Assembly: GCA_017447445.1 (NCBI GenBank)
Contig: JAFSNK010000010.1
Coordinates: 1 to 46,970, forward strand
From: Clostridia bacterium
GTDB taxonomy: Bacteria; Bacillota; Clostridia; Oscillospirales; CAG-382
Direction: 5' to 3'
Length of the DNA stretch: 46,970 bases
In this document: positions 24,283 to 32,536 of the stretch, piece by piece
Numbering within the stretch: the stretch's first letter is position 1
Layout of the letters: each line of letters starts with the position of its first letter
Notes under the pieces: generated by a model
What the model was told of the DNA's origin: nothing
Database searches by the model: none
Seen by the model: only the letters and a program-made list of their open reading frames with translations
Program-made: the position numbers and the translations under genes

Positions 24283-25560
24283 TCAAGTGCCTATAAGCCG
24301 GTTATTAAGGGCGGAGGCGATGAAAACGGCGTTTTTGCCGAAGCGTTCTTTTATCGCGTCGGCGGCGGATTCCAGCGCGAGCAGTTTGCGGTGCTTTATA
24401 TCGCCGCGCGTATAAAACATAGTCTGCTGCAGCTCGCATTCCCCTATATGCACAAGGTCCTGCGCGTGGACGGTGAAGGAATATATCTCCTCGTCTCCGC
24501 GGCGGTTGGCGGCGATTATCGCAAGAGCCGCGCGGGCTATTTCGGAACCGACGCAGGTCGGCGCGGGAAGCGTCGCCTGCCTTATTACCGAGGTGAGGTC
24601 GGTGCGGCGGATGGAAACGGCGACCGTGCGGCATTCCATCCCGTGGCGACGCAGGCGCGAGGCGACGGTCCCGGAAAGATAGTGCGCGGCGAAGGATATA
24701 TCCCCCTGCGAGACGAGGTTATAGCGGAAGGTCATTCCGTTGCTTACCGATTTGGGCTCCGGCTCGAAGCCCATCGGAGTGACCTCCGAAAAATCGCGCC
24801 CGAGCGCGAAATCGCGCAGCATTAGCCCGTTTTTGCCCATAGTCCTTTTTATGTGGTCCATATCCGAGGCGGCAAGGTCGCCCACCGTTTTTATGCCCGC
24901 TTTTTCCAGCTTTTCGCAGGAAGAGCGCCCGGCGAACAACAGCGCCCCCACCGGAAGCGACCAGACGACGGAGGCGAACCTTTCGGGAGGGATAACGGTG
25001 GTCGCGTCCGGCTTTTTAAGATCGCTACCGAGCTTGGCGAAGACCTTGTTAAAAGAAACGCCGACCGAAACGGTTATCCCGAGCTCGCGCTTTACGCGGG
25101 CGCGTATATCGTCGGCTATCTCCTTCCCGTCGCCGAAAAGGCGGGCGGACCCGGTAACGTCCAGCCAGCTTTCGTCCACGCCGAACGGCTCCACGAGATC
25201 GGTGTAATCGTAAAAGATCTTATTCATTTTTCGGGAGATCTCGTTGTAAAGCCCGTAGGTCGGGCGGACGGTGAGCAAAGAAGGGCATTTCTTTTTCGCC
25301 ATCCACACCGTTTCTCCGGTGGAAACGCCGTATTTCTTCGCAAGCTCGTTTTTGGCAAGCACTATCCCGTGACGTTCCTCCGCGCTGCCGCACACGGCGA
25401 AAGGTACCTTGTCGTATTCGGGGTGCAGAGTCGCCTCGCAGGAGGCGAAGAAGGCGTTGCCGTCGCAGTGCAGCACGGTGCGCACGCGCCTGTATTTGTC
25501 CTCCTGCTCCTTGAAATTCGAATTATGGAATATCCTTCCCTCGCTCGCGCCGAGATGCAT
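24283..25560 (-). CDS. dinB: Y-family translesion DNA polymerase (DinB/Pol IV-like)
   Basis: A 425-aa error-prone polymerase that bypasses damaged bases. The catalytic acids are visible: Asp33 in LHCDGNAFFAS and Asp129-Glu130 in FGVDESWLDVTG. The fingers and thumb follow, with a helix-hairpin-helix around EKAGIKTVGDLAASD, and a C-terminal little-finger domain. There is no obvious beta-clamp motif at the very end. An N-terminal extension of about 27 aa precedes the usual start, but the start at 25560 lies about 26 nt after the predicted transcription start, so it is likely real. It is controlled by a consensus promoter with two LexA-like boxes. Confidence 0.92.
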   Translation of the reverse strand: MHLGASEGRIFHNSNFKEQEDKYRRVRTVLHCDGNAFFASCEATLHPEYDKVPFAVCGSAEERHGIVLAKNELAKKYGVSTGETVWMAKKKCPSLLTVRPTYGLYNEISRKMNKIFYDYTDLVEPFGVDESWLDVTGSARLFGDGKEIADDIRARVKRELGITVSVGVSFNKVFAKLGSDLKKPDATTVIPPERFASVVWSLPVGALLFAGRSSCEKLEKAGIKTVGDLAASDMDHIKRTMGKNGLMLRDFALGRDFSEVTPMGFEPEPKSVSNGMTFRYNLVSQGDISFAAHYLSGTVASRLRRHGMECRTVAVSIRRTDLTSVIRQATLPAPTCVGSEIARAALAIIAANRRGDEEIYSFTVHAQDLVHIGECELQQTMFYTRGDIKHRKLLALESAADAIKERFGKNAVFIASALNNRLIGT

Positions 25561-25592
25561 GACTTTTCACTCTTTCTTTATGGGGTGAAAGT

Positions 25593-25634
25593 ATTATACC
25601 ACCCGAACAAATGTTTGTCAAGAACAAATGTTCG
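25593..25634 (-). promoter_or_regulatory. LexA-controlled consensus promoter of dinB
   Basis: On the minus strand TTGACA (25616-25621), 17-bp spacer, TATAAT (25593-25598): perfect sigma-A consensus. CGAACAAATGTTTG (25604-25617) sits in the spacer and touches the -35; AGAACAAATGTTCG (25621-25634) overlaps the upstream edge of the -35. Both match the Bacillus-type LexA site CGAACRNRYGTTYC closely (one or two differences). LexA binding would block RNA polymerase, giving SOS-induced expression. Confidence 0.85.
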
Positions 25635-25647
25635 TATTCGCGAAAAT

Positions 25648-25688
25648 AAGAAGCGGCTTCCCTCTTATGCGTGGGAAGCCGCGCGTGT
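25648..25688 (-). terminator. terminator of the citrate-isocitrate operon
   Basis: Minus-strand GCGGCTTCCC and GGGAAGCCGC form a 10-bp stem with an ACGCATAAGA loop, followed by TTCTTATTTTC. It lies just after the isocitrate dehydrogenase stop and before the dinB promoter. Confidence 0.75.
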
Positions 25689-25699
25689 TTTGCCGGGTT

Positions 25700-26902
25700 T
25701 TAAGCGTTTTCAAGCCGTTCGGCGACGGCGGAAAGGAACCCTTCGGTATCGGTCTGCTGTTTGTTTTTCAGCGTGGAGATAAGATAAAGGTCCTTTGTCA
25801 TTATACCGGATCCTATGGTTTCCGTGCAGGCGTTTTCCAGCTTTCCGGCGAATTCGCAAAGTTCCGGGACGCCGTCCAGCTCGCCGCGCTTGCGCAGGGC
25901 TCCGGTCCAGGCGAATATCGTCGCCACCGGGTTGGTGCTTGTCTTTTCGCCGCGCAGGTGCGCGTAGTAATGGCGCTGTACGGTGCCGTGCGCCGCCTCG
26001 TATTCGTAAACCCCGTCCGGCGAGACGAGCACGCTCGTCATCATCGCAAGCGAGCCGAACGCGGTGGAGAGCATATCGCTCATAACGTCGCCGTCGTAGT
26101 TCTTGCACGCCCATACGAAGCCGCCGCCGGAGCGTATCACGCGCGCCACGGCGTCGTCGATAAGCGTATAGAAATAGGTCGTTCCGGCTTCCTCGAAGCG
26201 CTTTTTATACTCGGTTTCGTATATCTCCGCGAAAATATCCTTGAATCGGTGGTCGTAGGTCTTGCTTATCGTGTCCTTGGCGGAGAACCAGAGATCCTGC
26301 TTTTTGTCGAGCGCGTAGTTGAAACAGCTTCGCGCAAAGCTTTTTATGCTCGATTCGGTGTTGTGCATCCCCTGGATAACGCCTTCGCCGGAGAATTCGT
26401 GTATGAGCGACCGCGTTTCGCTCCCGTCCGGCGCGGTAACGCAAAGCTCTGCTTTGGAACCGGCGGGCACGCGCATTTCCGCCGCCTTGTAAACGTCGCC
26501 GTAGGCGTGGCGGGCGATGGTTATCGGCTTTTTCCAGGTGCGGACGTAGGGCTCGATTCCCTTAACGATTATCGGCGCGCGGAACACCGTGCCGTCCAAG
26601 ATGGCGCGGATAGTGCCGTTGGGGCTTTTCCACATCTGTTTCAGCCCGTATTCCTCCACGCGCGCCGCGTTGGGCGTTATGGTGGCGCATTTTACGGCAA
26701 CGCCGTACTTCTTCGCGGCGTTTGCCGAATCCGAAGTTACCTTATCGTCGGTCTCGTCGCGGTGTTTCAGCCCGAGATCGTAGTATTCGGTCTTGAGATC
26801 GACGTAAGGACAAATAAGGATATCCTTGATATTACGCCAGATGATGCGAGTCATTTCGTCGCCGTCCATTTCGACAAGCGGCGTTTTCATTCGGATCTTC
26901 AT
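25700..26902 (-). CDS. icd: NADP-dependent isocitrate dehydrogenase (eukaryote-type)
   Basis: A 400-aa cytoplasmic enzyme that converts isocitrate to 2-oxoglutarate, making NADPH. The N-terminal [20 protein letters not shown], then [19 protein letters not shown] are the pattern of the eukaryote/IDH1-like subfamily, distinct from E. coli Icd. The active-site Tyr lies in [24 protein letters not shown] context; [19 protein letters not shown] ([14 protein letters not shown]) carries the cofactor-binding His. Start ATG 26902 overlaps the aconitase stop by 4 nt (ATGA). It is the last gene of the gltA-acn-icd operon, which would feed glutamate synthesis rather than a full TCA cycle, as no other cycle genes are present. 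Confidence 0.95.
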   Translation of the reverse strand: MKIRMKTPLVEMDGDEMTRIIWRNIKDILICPYVDLKTEYYDLGLKHRDETDDKVTSDSANAAKKYGVAVKCATITPNAARVEEYGLKQMWKSPNGTIRAILDGTVFRAPIIVKGIEPYVRTWKKPITIARHAYGDVYKAAEMRVPAGSKAELCVTAPDGSETRSLIHEFSGEGVIQGMHNTESSIKSFARSCFNYALDKKQDLWFSAKDTISKTYDHRFKDIFAEIYETEYKKRFEEAGTTYFYTLIDDAVARVIRSGGGFVWACKNYDGDVMSDMLSTAFGSLAMMTSVLVSPDGVYEYEAAHGTVQRHYYAHLRGEKTSTNPVATIFAWTGALRKRGELDGVPELCEFAGKLENACTETIGSGIMTKDLYLISTLKNKQQTDTEGFLSAVAERLENA

Positions 26903-28827
26903 TTCTGCACCCTCGTTTTGGTATATTGAAGCAGTCCGCCCGCCGAAAGTATATCCTTCTCGCGCGCGGAAAGCTCCGACGCGAGCGGGATGTTTTCGCC
27001 GTCGCAGACAAGGGTGAACTCCCCGTTCGCGAGCCCGGTCTTTACGTCCGGTATCGAAAGGCGGCTCCCCTGCTTTATCTTTTCGTAATCCTCTTTATTT
27101 CGGAAGACGAGAGGGAGTATCCCCGCGTTTATAAGGTTTGCCTTGTGTATGCGGGCGAAGCTCTTTGCGATAACCGCCTTTACCCCCAGGTAAAGCGGGA
27201 CGAGCGCGGCGTGCTCGCGCGAGCTGCCCTGGCCGTAGTTTTCGCCGCCGACTATTATGCCGCCGTTCTTTTCCTTTGCTCTTTCGGCAAACGATTCGTC
27301 GCAGACGGCAAAGCAGAACCGCGAAAGATAAGGGATGTTCGACCTGTAGGGCAGTATCTTCGCCCCGGCGGGCATTATATGGTCGGTGGTGATGTTGTCG
27401 CCCACCTTTAATATGCATTCGCATTCTATGCTTTCGGCGATCGGGCTCCCCTGCGGGAACGGCTTTATATTCGGCCCGCGGAGTATTTCGACTTCGCCGG
27501 CTTTTTCCGGCGGCGCGGGCGGGACAAGCATATTGTCGTTGATCACGAACGCTCCGGGCATACCGAAAGCCGGCATTTCGCCGAGCCTGCGCGGATCGGT
27601 GAGCACCCCCGTGAGCGCGGATACCGCCGCCGTTTCGGGGCTGACGAGATATACCGACGCGTCCGCGGTGCCGCTTCTGCCCAAAAAGTTGCGGTTGAAG
27701 GTGCGCAGACTTACCCCGCCGCTGCCGGGCGACTGCCCCATCCCGATGCAGGGACCGCAGGCGGATTCGAGTATGCGCGCGCCGCTTTGGATAAGATCGG
27801 CGAGCGCGCCGCATCCGGCGAGCATACCGAAAACCTGCTTCGAACCCGGAGCGATGGAAAGCCCGACCGTTTCGCAGACGGTTTTGCCTTTTAATATATG
27901 CGCGACCTTTAACAGATCGGCGAACGACGAATTGGTGCAGGAGCCGATGCAGACCTGATCGACCTTTATCCCGCCGAGCTCTTCCACGGTTTTAACGTTG
28001 TCCGGGCTGTGCGGGCAGGCGGCGAGCGGAACGAGCTTATCGAGCTCTACCGTTATCTCCTCGTCGTAAACCGCGTCTTCGTCCGCGCAAAGCGGAACGA
28101 AGCATTCCTCCCTGCCCTGCGCTTTAAGGAACGCGCGGGTGTTTTCGTCCGAGGGGAAGATCGATGTGGAAGCGCCGAGTTCCGCGCCCATATTCGTGAT
28201 AGTGCCGCGCTCCGGGACCGAAAGCGTTTTTACGCCCTCGCCGGAGTATTCGATTATCTTTCCGACGCCGCCTTTAACGCTGAGACGGCGCAGTATTTCA
28301 AGAATAACGTCCTTTGCCGACACCCAGTCCGGAAGCTTTCCGGTAAGTTCCACACGAACGACGGAGGGCATGGTTATGTGGTAGGCGCCGCCGCCCATAG
28401 CCACCGCGACGTCCAGCCCGCCCGCGCCGAACGCGAGCATTCCGATACCGCCGCCCGTGGGGGTGTGACTGTCGGAGCCGATAAGCGTTTTGCCGGGCGC
28501 GCCGAAGCGCTCCAGATGCACCTGATGGCAGATGCCGTTCCCCGGGCGGGAGAAGACGAGCCCGTATTTTTTGGCGCAGGTGCGGATGTAATTGTGGTCG
28601 TCGGCGTTCATAAAGCCGTTCTGCAAAGTGTTGTGGTCGATATAGGCGACCGAAAGCTCGGTCCGCACGCGGGGGACGCCCATCGACTCGAATTCAAGAT
28701 AAGCCATCGTTCCGGTGGCGTCCTGAGTAAGAGTCTGGTCTATGCGCAGCGCGATCTCCGAGCCCTTTTTCATCTCCCCTTCGACAAGGTGGGCGCTTAT
28801 TATTTTCTGCGCGAGATTCAAGCCCAA
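26899..28827 (-). CDS. acn: aconitate hydratase
   Basis: A 642-aa [4Fe-4S] enzyme that isomerises citrate to isocitrate. The cluster cysteines are visible in IGSCTNSSF and [24 protein letters not shown] and [18 protein letters not shown] line the active site. It is the short (about 640-aa) aconitase type. Start TTG 28827 with GGAGG 9 nt upstream, 1 nt past the citrate synthase stop. The Fe-S need links it to the smsCB system in the window, although nothing else connects them. Middle gene of the three-gene operon. Confidence 0.95.
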   Translation of the reverse strand: MGLNLAQKIISAHLVEGEMKKGSEIALRIDQTLTQDATGTMAYLEFESMGVPRVRTELSVAYIDHNTLQNGFMNADDHNYIRTCAKKYGLVFSRPGNGICHQVHLERFGAPGKTLIGSDSHTPTGGGIGMLAFGAGGLDVAVAMGGGAYHITMPSVVRVELTGKLPDWVSAKDVILEILRRLSVKGGVGKIIEYSGEGVKTLSVPERGTITNMGAELGASTSIFPSDENTRAFLKAQGREECFVPLCADEDAVYDEEITVELDKLVPLAACPHSPDNVKTVEELGGIKVDQVCIGSCTNSSFADLLKVAHILKGKTVCETVGLSIAPGSKQVFGMLAGCGALADLIQSGARILESACGPCIGMGQSPGSGGVSLRTFNRNFLGRSGTADASVYLVSPETAAVSALTGVLTDPRRLGEMPAFGMPGAFVINDNMLVPPAPPEKAGEVEILRGPNIKPFPQGSPIAESIECECILKVGDNITTDHIMPAGAKILPYRSNIPYLSRFCFAVCDESFAERAKEKNGGIIVGGENYGQGSSREHAALVPLYLGVKAVIAKSFARIHKANLINAGILPLVFRNKEDYEKIKQGSRLSIPDVKTGLANGEFTLVCDGENIPLASELSAREKDILSAGGLLQYTKTRVQK

Positions 28828-28828
28828 A

Positions 28829-30187
28829 TCAAAGCGCCTCCGTTCTTTTTTCGATTTCGATATACGGCTTCTTGTGCTGTATCGGGCGGTATGCCGGGCG
28901 CATTATGCGGCGGCAGGTGATTATTTCCTCCAGGCGGTGAGCGCACCAGCCGGACATACGCGCCATTGCGAATATCGGGGTGTAAAGCTCCACCGGGATT
29001 TTAAGCATACGGTAGATGAGCCCGGAGTAAAGGTCGACGTTGGCGCAGATCGCGTTGCCGTCGTGCAGTTTGTCCTGCAGCAGCGGGGGCGAAACGCGCT
29101 CGACGGCGCGCAGAAGCTCGAAATCCTCGCGCATGCCGAACCCGTCGCAGTGCTCCTCCGCGCATTCGCGCAGAATAACGGCGCGCGGGTCGCTCAACGT
29201 ATAGACGGCGTGCCCCATACCGTAGATAAGGCCGCTGCCGTCGCCGGCTTCCTTATTGAGTATTTTTTTGAGATAGGCGGCGATCTCCTCGTCGTCGCCG
29301 CGGTCGCGGACGTGTTCCTTTATATCGTCGAGCATTTCGACGACCTTTATGTTCGCGCCGCCGTGCCGCGGACCTTTGAGCGCGCCTACGCCGGCGGCTA
29401 TCGCGGAATAGGTGTCCGTGCCGGAGGATGTGAGCATCCTTACGGCGAAGGTGGAGTTGTTGCCGCCGCCGTGCTCGGCGTGGAGCAGCAGACATTTATC
29501 CAGCAGCTTCGCTTCCTCGTGGGTGAACTTTTTGTCGATACGCAGCATCGAGAGTATGTTTTCCGCCATCGACTGGCCGTAGATCGGGCTGTGCAGGAAG
29601 AACGTGTCGTTATCGTAATAGCGGCGCTTTACCTGGTAGGCGGCGGAAACTATGGTGGGCATACGCGAAATAAGCATTAACGACTGCCTTAAAACGTTTT
29701 CCACCGAGGTGTCGTCGGGATAATCGTCGTAGCTGTAAAGCGCAAGCACGCTGCGGCCGATCTTGTTCATAACGTTTATGCTCGGCGCGCGCATTATCAT
29801 ATCCTCGATAAACGAATCCGGCATTTCGCGGTATTCGTCCATTATAAGGTCGTAATACTCCAACTGCTCGGCGGTGGGAAGCGAGCCGAAAAGCAACAGC
29901 CAGGACGCCTCCTCATAGGAGAAGCCGTCTTTTTTATCGGCGGCGGCGACGAGATCGTTCACGTTTATCCCGCGGTAGAACAGTTCGCCGCGGCAGGGGA
30001 CGCGCTCGTATTCGTCGATATAGTAGCCGTGGACGTTGCTCACACGGGTGATGCCCGCCGGGACGCCGGTGCCGTCCGCGTTGCGGAGCCCGCGCTTTAC
30101 GCCGTATTTATTGTATAGCCCGTCGTCGAAGACCGAGCTTTTTTCCAGATCGTTTGCCAACGATTCTATGCTTATCTTTGCGGACAT
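28829..30187 (-). CDS. gltA: citrate synthase
   Basis: A 452-aa enzyme that condenses oxaloacetate and acetyl-CoA into citrate. The catalytic residues are visible: His in LLHAEHGGGNNSTF, His in YGMGHAVYTLSDP, and an Asp in CANVDLYSG. SGWCAHRLEE is the Arg/His-containing C-terminal motif. It is longer than E. coli GltA at the N-terminus (about 50 aa). First gene of the operon, with consensus promoter and palindromic operator-like site upstream. Could also accept propionyl-CoA, but the neighbouring aconitase and isocitrate dehydrogenase support citrate. Confidence 0.95.
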   Translation of the reverse strand: MSAKISIESLANDLEKSSVFDDGLYNKYGVKRGLRNADGTGVPAGITRVSNVHGYYIDEYERVPCRGELFYRGINVNDLVAAADKKDGFSYEEASWLLLFGSLPTAEQLEYYDLIMDEYREMPDSFIEDMIMRAPSINVMNKIGRSVLALYSYDDYPDDTSVENVLRQSLMLISRMPTIVSAAYQVKRRYYDNDTFFLHSPIYGQSMAENILSMLRIDKKFTHEEAKLLDKCLLLHAEHGGGNNSTFAVRMLTSSGTDTYSAIAAGVGALKGPRHGGANIKVVEMLDDIKEHVRDRGDDEEIAAYLKKILNKEAGDGSGLIYGMGHAVYTLSDPRAVILRECAEEHCDGFGMREDFELLRAVERVSPPLLQDKLHDGNAICANVDLYSGLIYRMLKIPVELYTPIFAMARMSGWCAHRLEEIITCRRIMRPAYRPIQHKKPYIEIEKRTEAL

Positions 30188-30258
30188 ACCGCACCTCCGT
30201 TTCCCCGCCCGCGCCTTGCCGGACGGTCCTGCAGACGATTTTTGAAATGAATGGATAC

Positions 30259-30287
30259 ATTATATACCGTTTGAGCTCGCTTGTCAA
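30259..30287 (-). promoter_or_regulatory. promoter of gltA-acn-icd
   Basis: Minus strand TTGACA (30282-30287), 17-bp spacer, TATAAT (30259-30264): perfect consensus, 72 bp before the ATG. It lies directly beside the 13-bp inverted repeat at 30291-30324, so control is likely. Confidence 0.85.
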
Positions 30288-30290
30288 CAG

Positions 30291-30373
30291 AAAATGCAAC
30301 GATTTGTGAATATCGTTGCATTTTTGCGGTATTATCACGCCGTTTTTGAGTCGATTGACGGTAAAAATGCAAC
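30291..30373. promoter_or_regulatory. operator-like inverted repeat upstream of gltA (alternatively dapB terminator)
   Basis: AAAATGCAACGAT (30291-30303) and ATCGTTGCATTTT (30312-30324) are a perfect 13-bp inverted repeat with an 8-bp spacer, 4 bp from the -35. A third half-site, AAAAATGCAAC (30363-30373), lies 38 bp further up. The three GTTGCATTTT copies favour a repressor or activator site. On the minus strand the hairpin ends in TTTT, so it could also end dapB transcripts; both are possible. Confidence 0.55.
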
Positions 30374-30385
30374 AATCACACGGTT

Positions 30386-31153
30386 TTATTGCGAATTTGC
30401 CTTTTCGGCAAGCAGATCGCGCATCGTATACCAGCCCGCCGGCTTGCCCTGAACGAACTCCGCGGCGCCGAGCGCGCCTTCCGCGAAGAGCGAACGGTCC
30501 TGCGCGGTGTGTTTTATCGAAAGCGTTTCTCCGGAACGGCAGATGAGCACCTCGTGCTCGCCGAATATCTCGCCGCCGCGCACGGAGGAGATACCTATTT
30601 CGTTGTTCGGGCGCACCTCGCGGCGGTCGGTCCTGTCGGTAACGTAGGAGGTCCCTTCGGGAAGCAGGGGCTTTATCCCGTCGGCTATCATAAGCGCGGT
30701 CCCGCTTGGGGCGTCCAGCTTGTTGCGGTGGTGCTTTTCGATTATCTCCACGTCGCATTCGCCGCCGAAGGCCTTTACCGCCGTGCGGCAAAGGTCGATA
30801 AGCACGTTTATGCCGAGCGACATGTTGCCGGAAACGAACACCGCGTTGGTCGCCGAGAGGGCACGCAGCATCGCAAGCTCGCTTTCGGTATGCCCGGTGG
30901 AAGCCACCACGCAGGGCAGCCCGTGTGCGCGGGCGAAAGCGCAGATATCCGCGGCGGAGGAATGGTTCGAAAAATCGACAAGCACTCCGCGCGGTTCCTT
31001 TATTTCCTCAAGCGAGGTAAAGAAGGGCGCGCCGCCTTTGCAGCCTTCGGCGCGCACGTCGACGCACGCCGAAACTGTCACGCGGCGTTTCTTTGCCGCC
31101 TCTATAACGGCGGCTCCCATCCTGCCTCCGGCTCCGTTAAGAATTATCTCCAC
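30386..31153 (-). CDS. dapB: 4-hydroxy-tetrahydrodipicolinate reductase
   Basis: A 255-aa NAD(P)H enzyme of the lysine/diaminopimelate pathway. N-terminal Rossmann loop GAGGRMGAAV; the conserved motif EKHHRNKLDAPSGTA carries the catalytic His and Lys and substrate contacts; GMLSV-type start and VSGNMSLGINVL strand follow. Length is usual. It starts 12 bp after the dapA stop, and both are read from the lipoprotein side. Product supplies diaminopimelate for cell wall and lysine. Confidence 0.97.
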   Translation of the reverse strand: MEIILNGAGGRMGAAVIEAAKKRRVTVSACVDVRAEGCKGGAPFFTSLEEIKEPRGVLVDFSNHSSAADICAFARAHGLPCVVASTGHTESELAMLRALSATNAVFVSGNMSLGINVLIDLCRTAVKAFGGECDVEIIEKHHRNKLDAPSGTALMIADGIKPLLPEGTSYVTDRTDRREVRPNNEIGISSVRGGEIFGEHEVLICRSGETLSIKHTAQDRSLFAEGALGAAEFVQGKPAGWYTMRDLLAEKANSQ

Positions 31154-31165
31154 GTCCGTGCTCCT

Positions 31166-32059
31166 TTATATAAGACCGTAATCCGCAAGCATGGAGGCGA
31201 GCTTTTCGTTCTCCTGCGGTTCCATCGGGCAAAGCGGCATACGGAATTCGTTGCGGCACCAGCCCATCATGGACATAGCCGTCTTTACCGGGATCGGGTT
31301 TACCTGAGTGAACATCGCGTTCATAAGGCGGTGATACCTTAACTGCATATCCGCCGCTTCTTTCGTTCTGCCTTCAAGGCAGAGCCGTGCCATTTCTGCC
31401 GTTTCGGCGGGTATGACGTTCGAAAGCACCGATATCACCCCTATCGCGCCCATACTCATAAGCGGGACGAGCAGGTGATCGTCGCCGGAATAAACGTCCA
31501 GATCGTCGCCGCATTCTGCAAGCACCTCCAGCATAAGCGGGATATGGCCGCTGGCTTCTTTTACGGCGACTATGTTCGGGTGCTTCGCGAGCGCCTTGTA
31601 GGAATCCGCGGAGATGCAGAACCCGGTGCGCGAAGGCACGTTGTAGAGTATAAGCGGCAGGTCGGACGCGTCGGCTATTTCGTTAAAATGCTTCACGATG
31701 CCCGACTGCGAGCATTTGTTGTAGTAGGGCGTAACGAGCAGCGCGGCGTCCGCCCCCGCGCGTTTCGCGAACAGAGTGAGCTCCTTTGCGTACTGCGTAC
31801 TGTTGGAGCCCGTCCCGGCGATAACGGGAACGCGGCGGTCGACCTTCGCGATGCAGAAATCGAGCACGCGGCGGTGCTCGTCGTCGTCAAGCGTGGCGGG
31901 TTCGCCCGTGGTGCCGCATATGACGAGCGCGTTTATGCCCTTTTCGATCTGGGATTCCAGAATGCGCTCCAGCGAGGCGTAGTCCACCCCGCCGTCCCTG
32001 AACGGCGTGATAAGCGCCGTAGCGGCGCCGCGGAATATCGTTTTTTTATTCTCGGACAT
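31166..32059 (-). CDS. dapA: 4-hydroxy-tetrahydrodipicolinate synthase
   Basis: A 297-aa TIM-barrel aldolase that joins pyruvate and aspartate semialdehyde. ICGTTGEPATL is the pyruvate carboxyl-binding loop; ILYNVPSRTG holds the catalytic Tyr; AVKEASG carries the Schiff-base Lys. Start ATG 32059 with GGAGG 7 nt upstream. A 6-bp hairpin (GTTTAC...GTAAAC, 32061-32079) places that SD in its loop. The upstream lipoprotein gene ends 57 bp away and no separate promoter is obvious. Confidence 0.97.
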   Translation of the reverse strand: MSENKKTIFRGAATALITPFRDGGVDYASLERILESQIEKGINALVICGTTGEPATLDDDEHRRVLDFCIAKVDRRVPVIAGTGSNSTQYAKELTLFAKRAGADAALLVTPYYNKCSQSGIVKHFNEIADASDLPLILYNVPSRTGFCISADSYKALAKHPNIVAVKEASGHIPLMLEVLAECGDDLDVYSGDDHLLVPLMSMGAIGVISVLSNVIPAETAEMARLCLEGRTKEAADMQLRYHRLMNAMFTQVNPIPVKTAMSMMGWCRNEFRMPLCPMEPQENEKLASMLADYGLI

Positions 32060-32116
32060 GGTTTACCTCCGAAGTAAACAAACCAAATAATGTTTTAATA
32101 CGTAGAGCCGCTTGGA

Positions 32117-32473
32117 TCAGCCCGCGGCGCGCTTCAATACCAGATCCTCCGCGCCGTCCTTGCCGAAAAACGTGAGCGTGTCGCCCTCTATTTTGAATTT
32201 GCCGGAAATATTCACGCTTTTGTCGACGGAATCGGCGATAAAGTCCGCCGAATCGGGATCTATCTCGTCGCCGCTGACGGAATAATGGCCGGTAAGCTTT
32301 ACGATCTCCAGATAAGTAACGTAAGTGCCGTCGGACTTGAATTCGAAAGACACGTTTTCGCCTTCTTTTTGGACCTGCCATTTGCCGAGCAGCGCGTCGT
32401 TCACGCCTCCGCAGGAAACGAGCACGGCAAGGGCTATCGCCGCGACGATAACGAAAGCAATGATTCTTTTCAT
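32117..32473 (-). CDS. small lipoprotein, unknown function
   Basis: A 118-aa protein with a lipoprotein signal peptide: MKRIIAFVIVAAIALAVLVSC with lipobox LVSC, lipid-anchored at Cys21. The rest is a small beta domain (LLGKWQVQKEGENVSFEF..., KSDGTYVTYLEI), resembling short lipocalin-like DUFs (WxxxLLGxW) in Firmicutes lipoproteins, but I do not assign a function. Has its own consensus promoter; dapA follows 57 bp downstream, so read-through into dapAB is plausible. Confidence 0.75.
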   Translation of the reverse strand: MKRIIAFVIVAAIALAVLVSCGGVNDALLGKWQVQKEGENVSFEFKSDGTYVTYLEIVKLTGHYSVSGDEIDPDSADFIADSVDKSVNISGKFKIEGDTLTFFGKDGAEDLVLKRAAG

Positions 32474-32500
32474 AAGACATCTCCTTTACGGTTTGAATAT

Positions 32501-32529
32501 ATTATAAGTCAACGCGCCGTTTTTGTCAA
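32501..32529 (-). promoter_or_regulatory. promoter of lipoprotein-dapA-dapB
   Basis: Minus strand TTGACA (32524-32529), 17-bp spacer, TATAAT (32501-32506): perfect consensus, 28 bp before the lipoprotein ATG and just after the ABC exporter stop. Confidence 0.85.
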
Positions 32530-32536
32530 TAGATAC

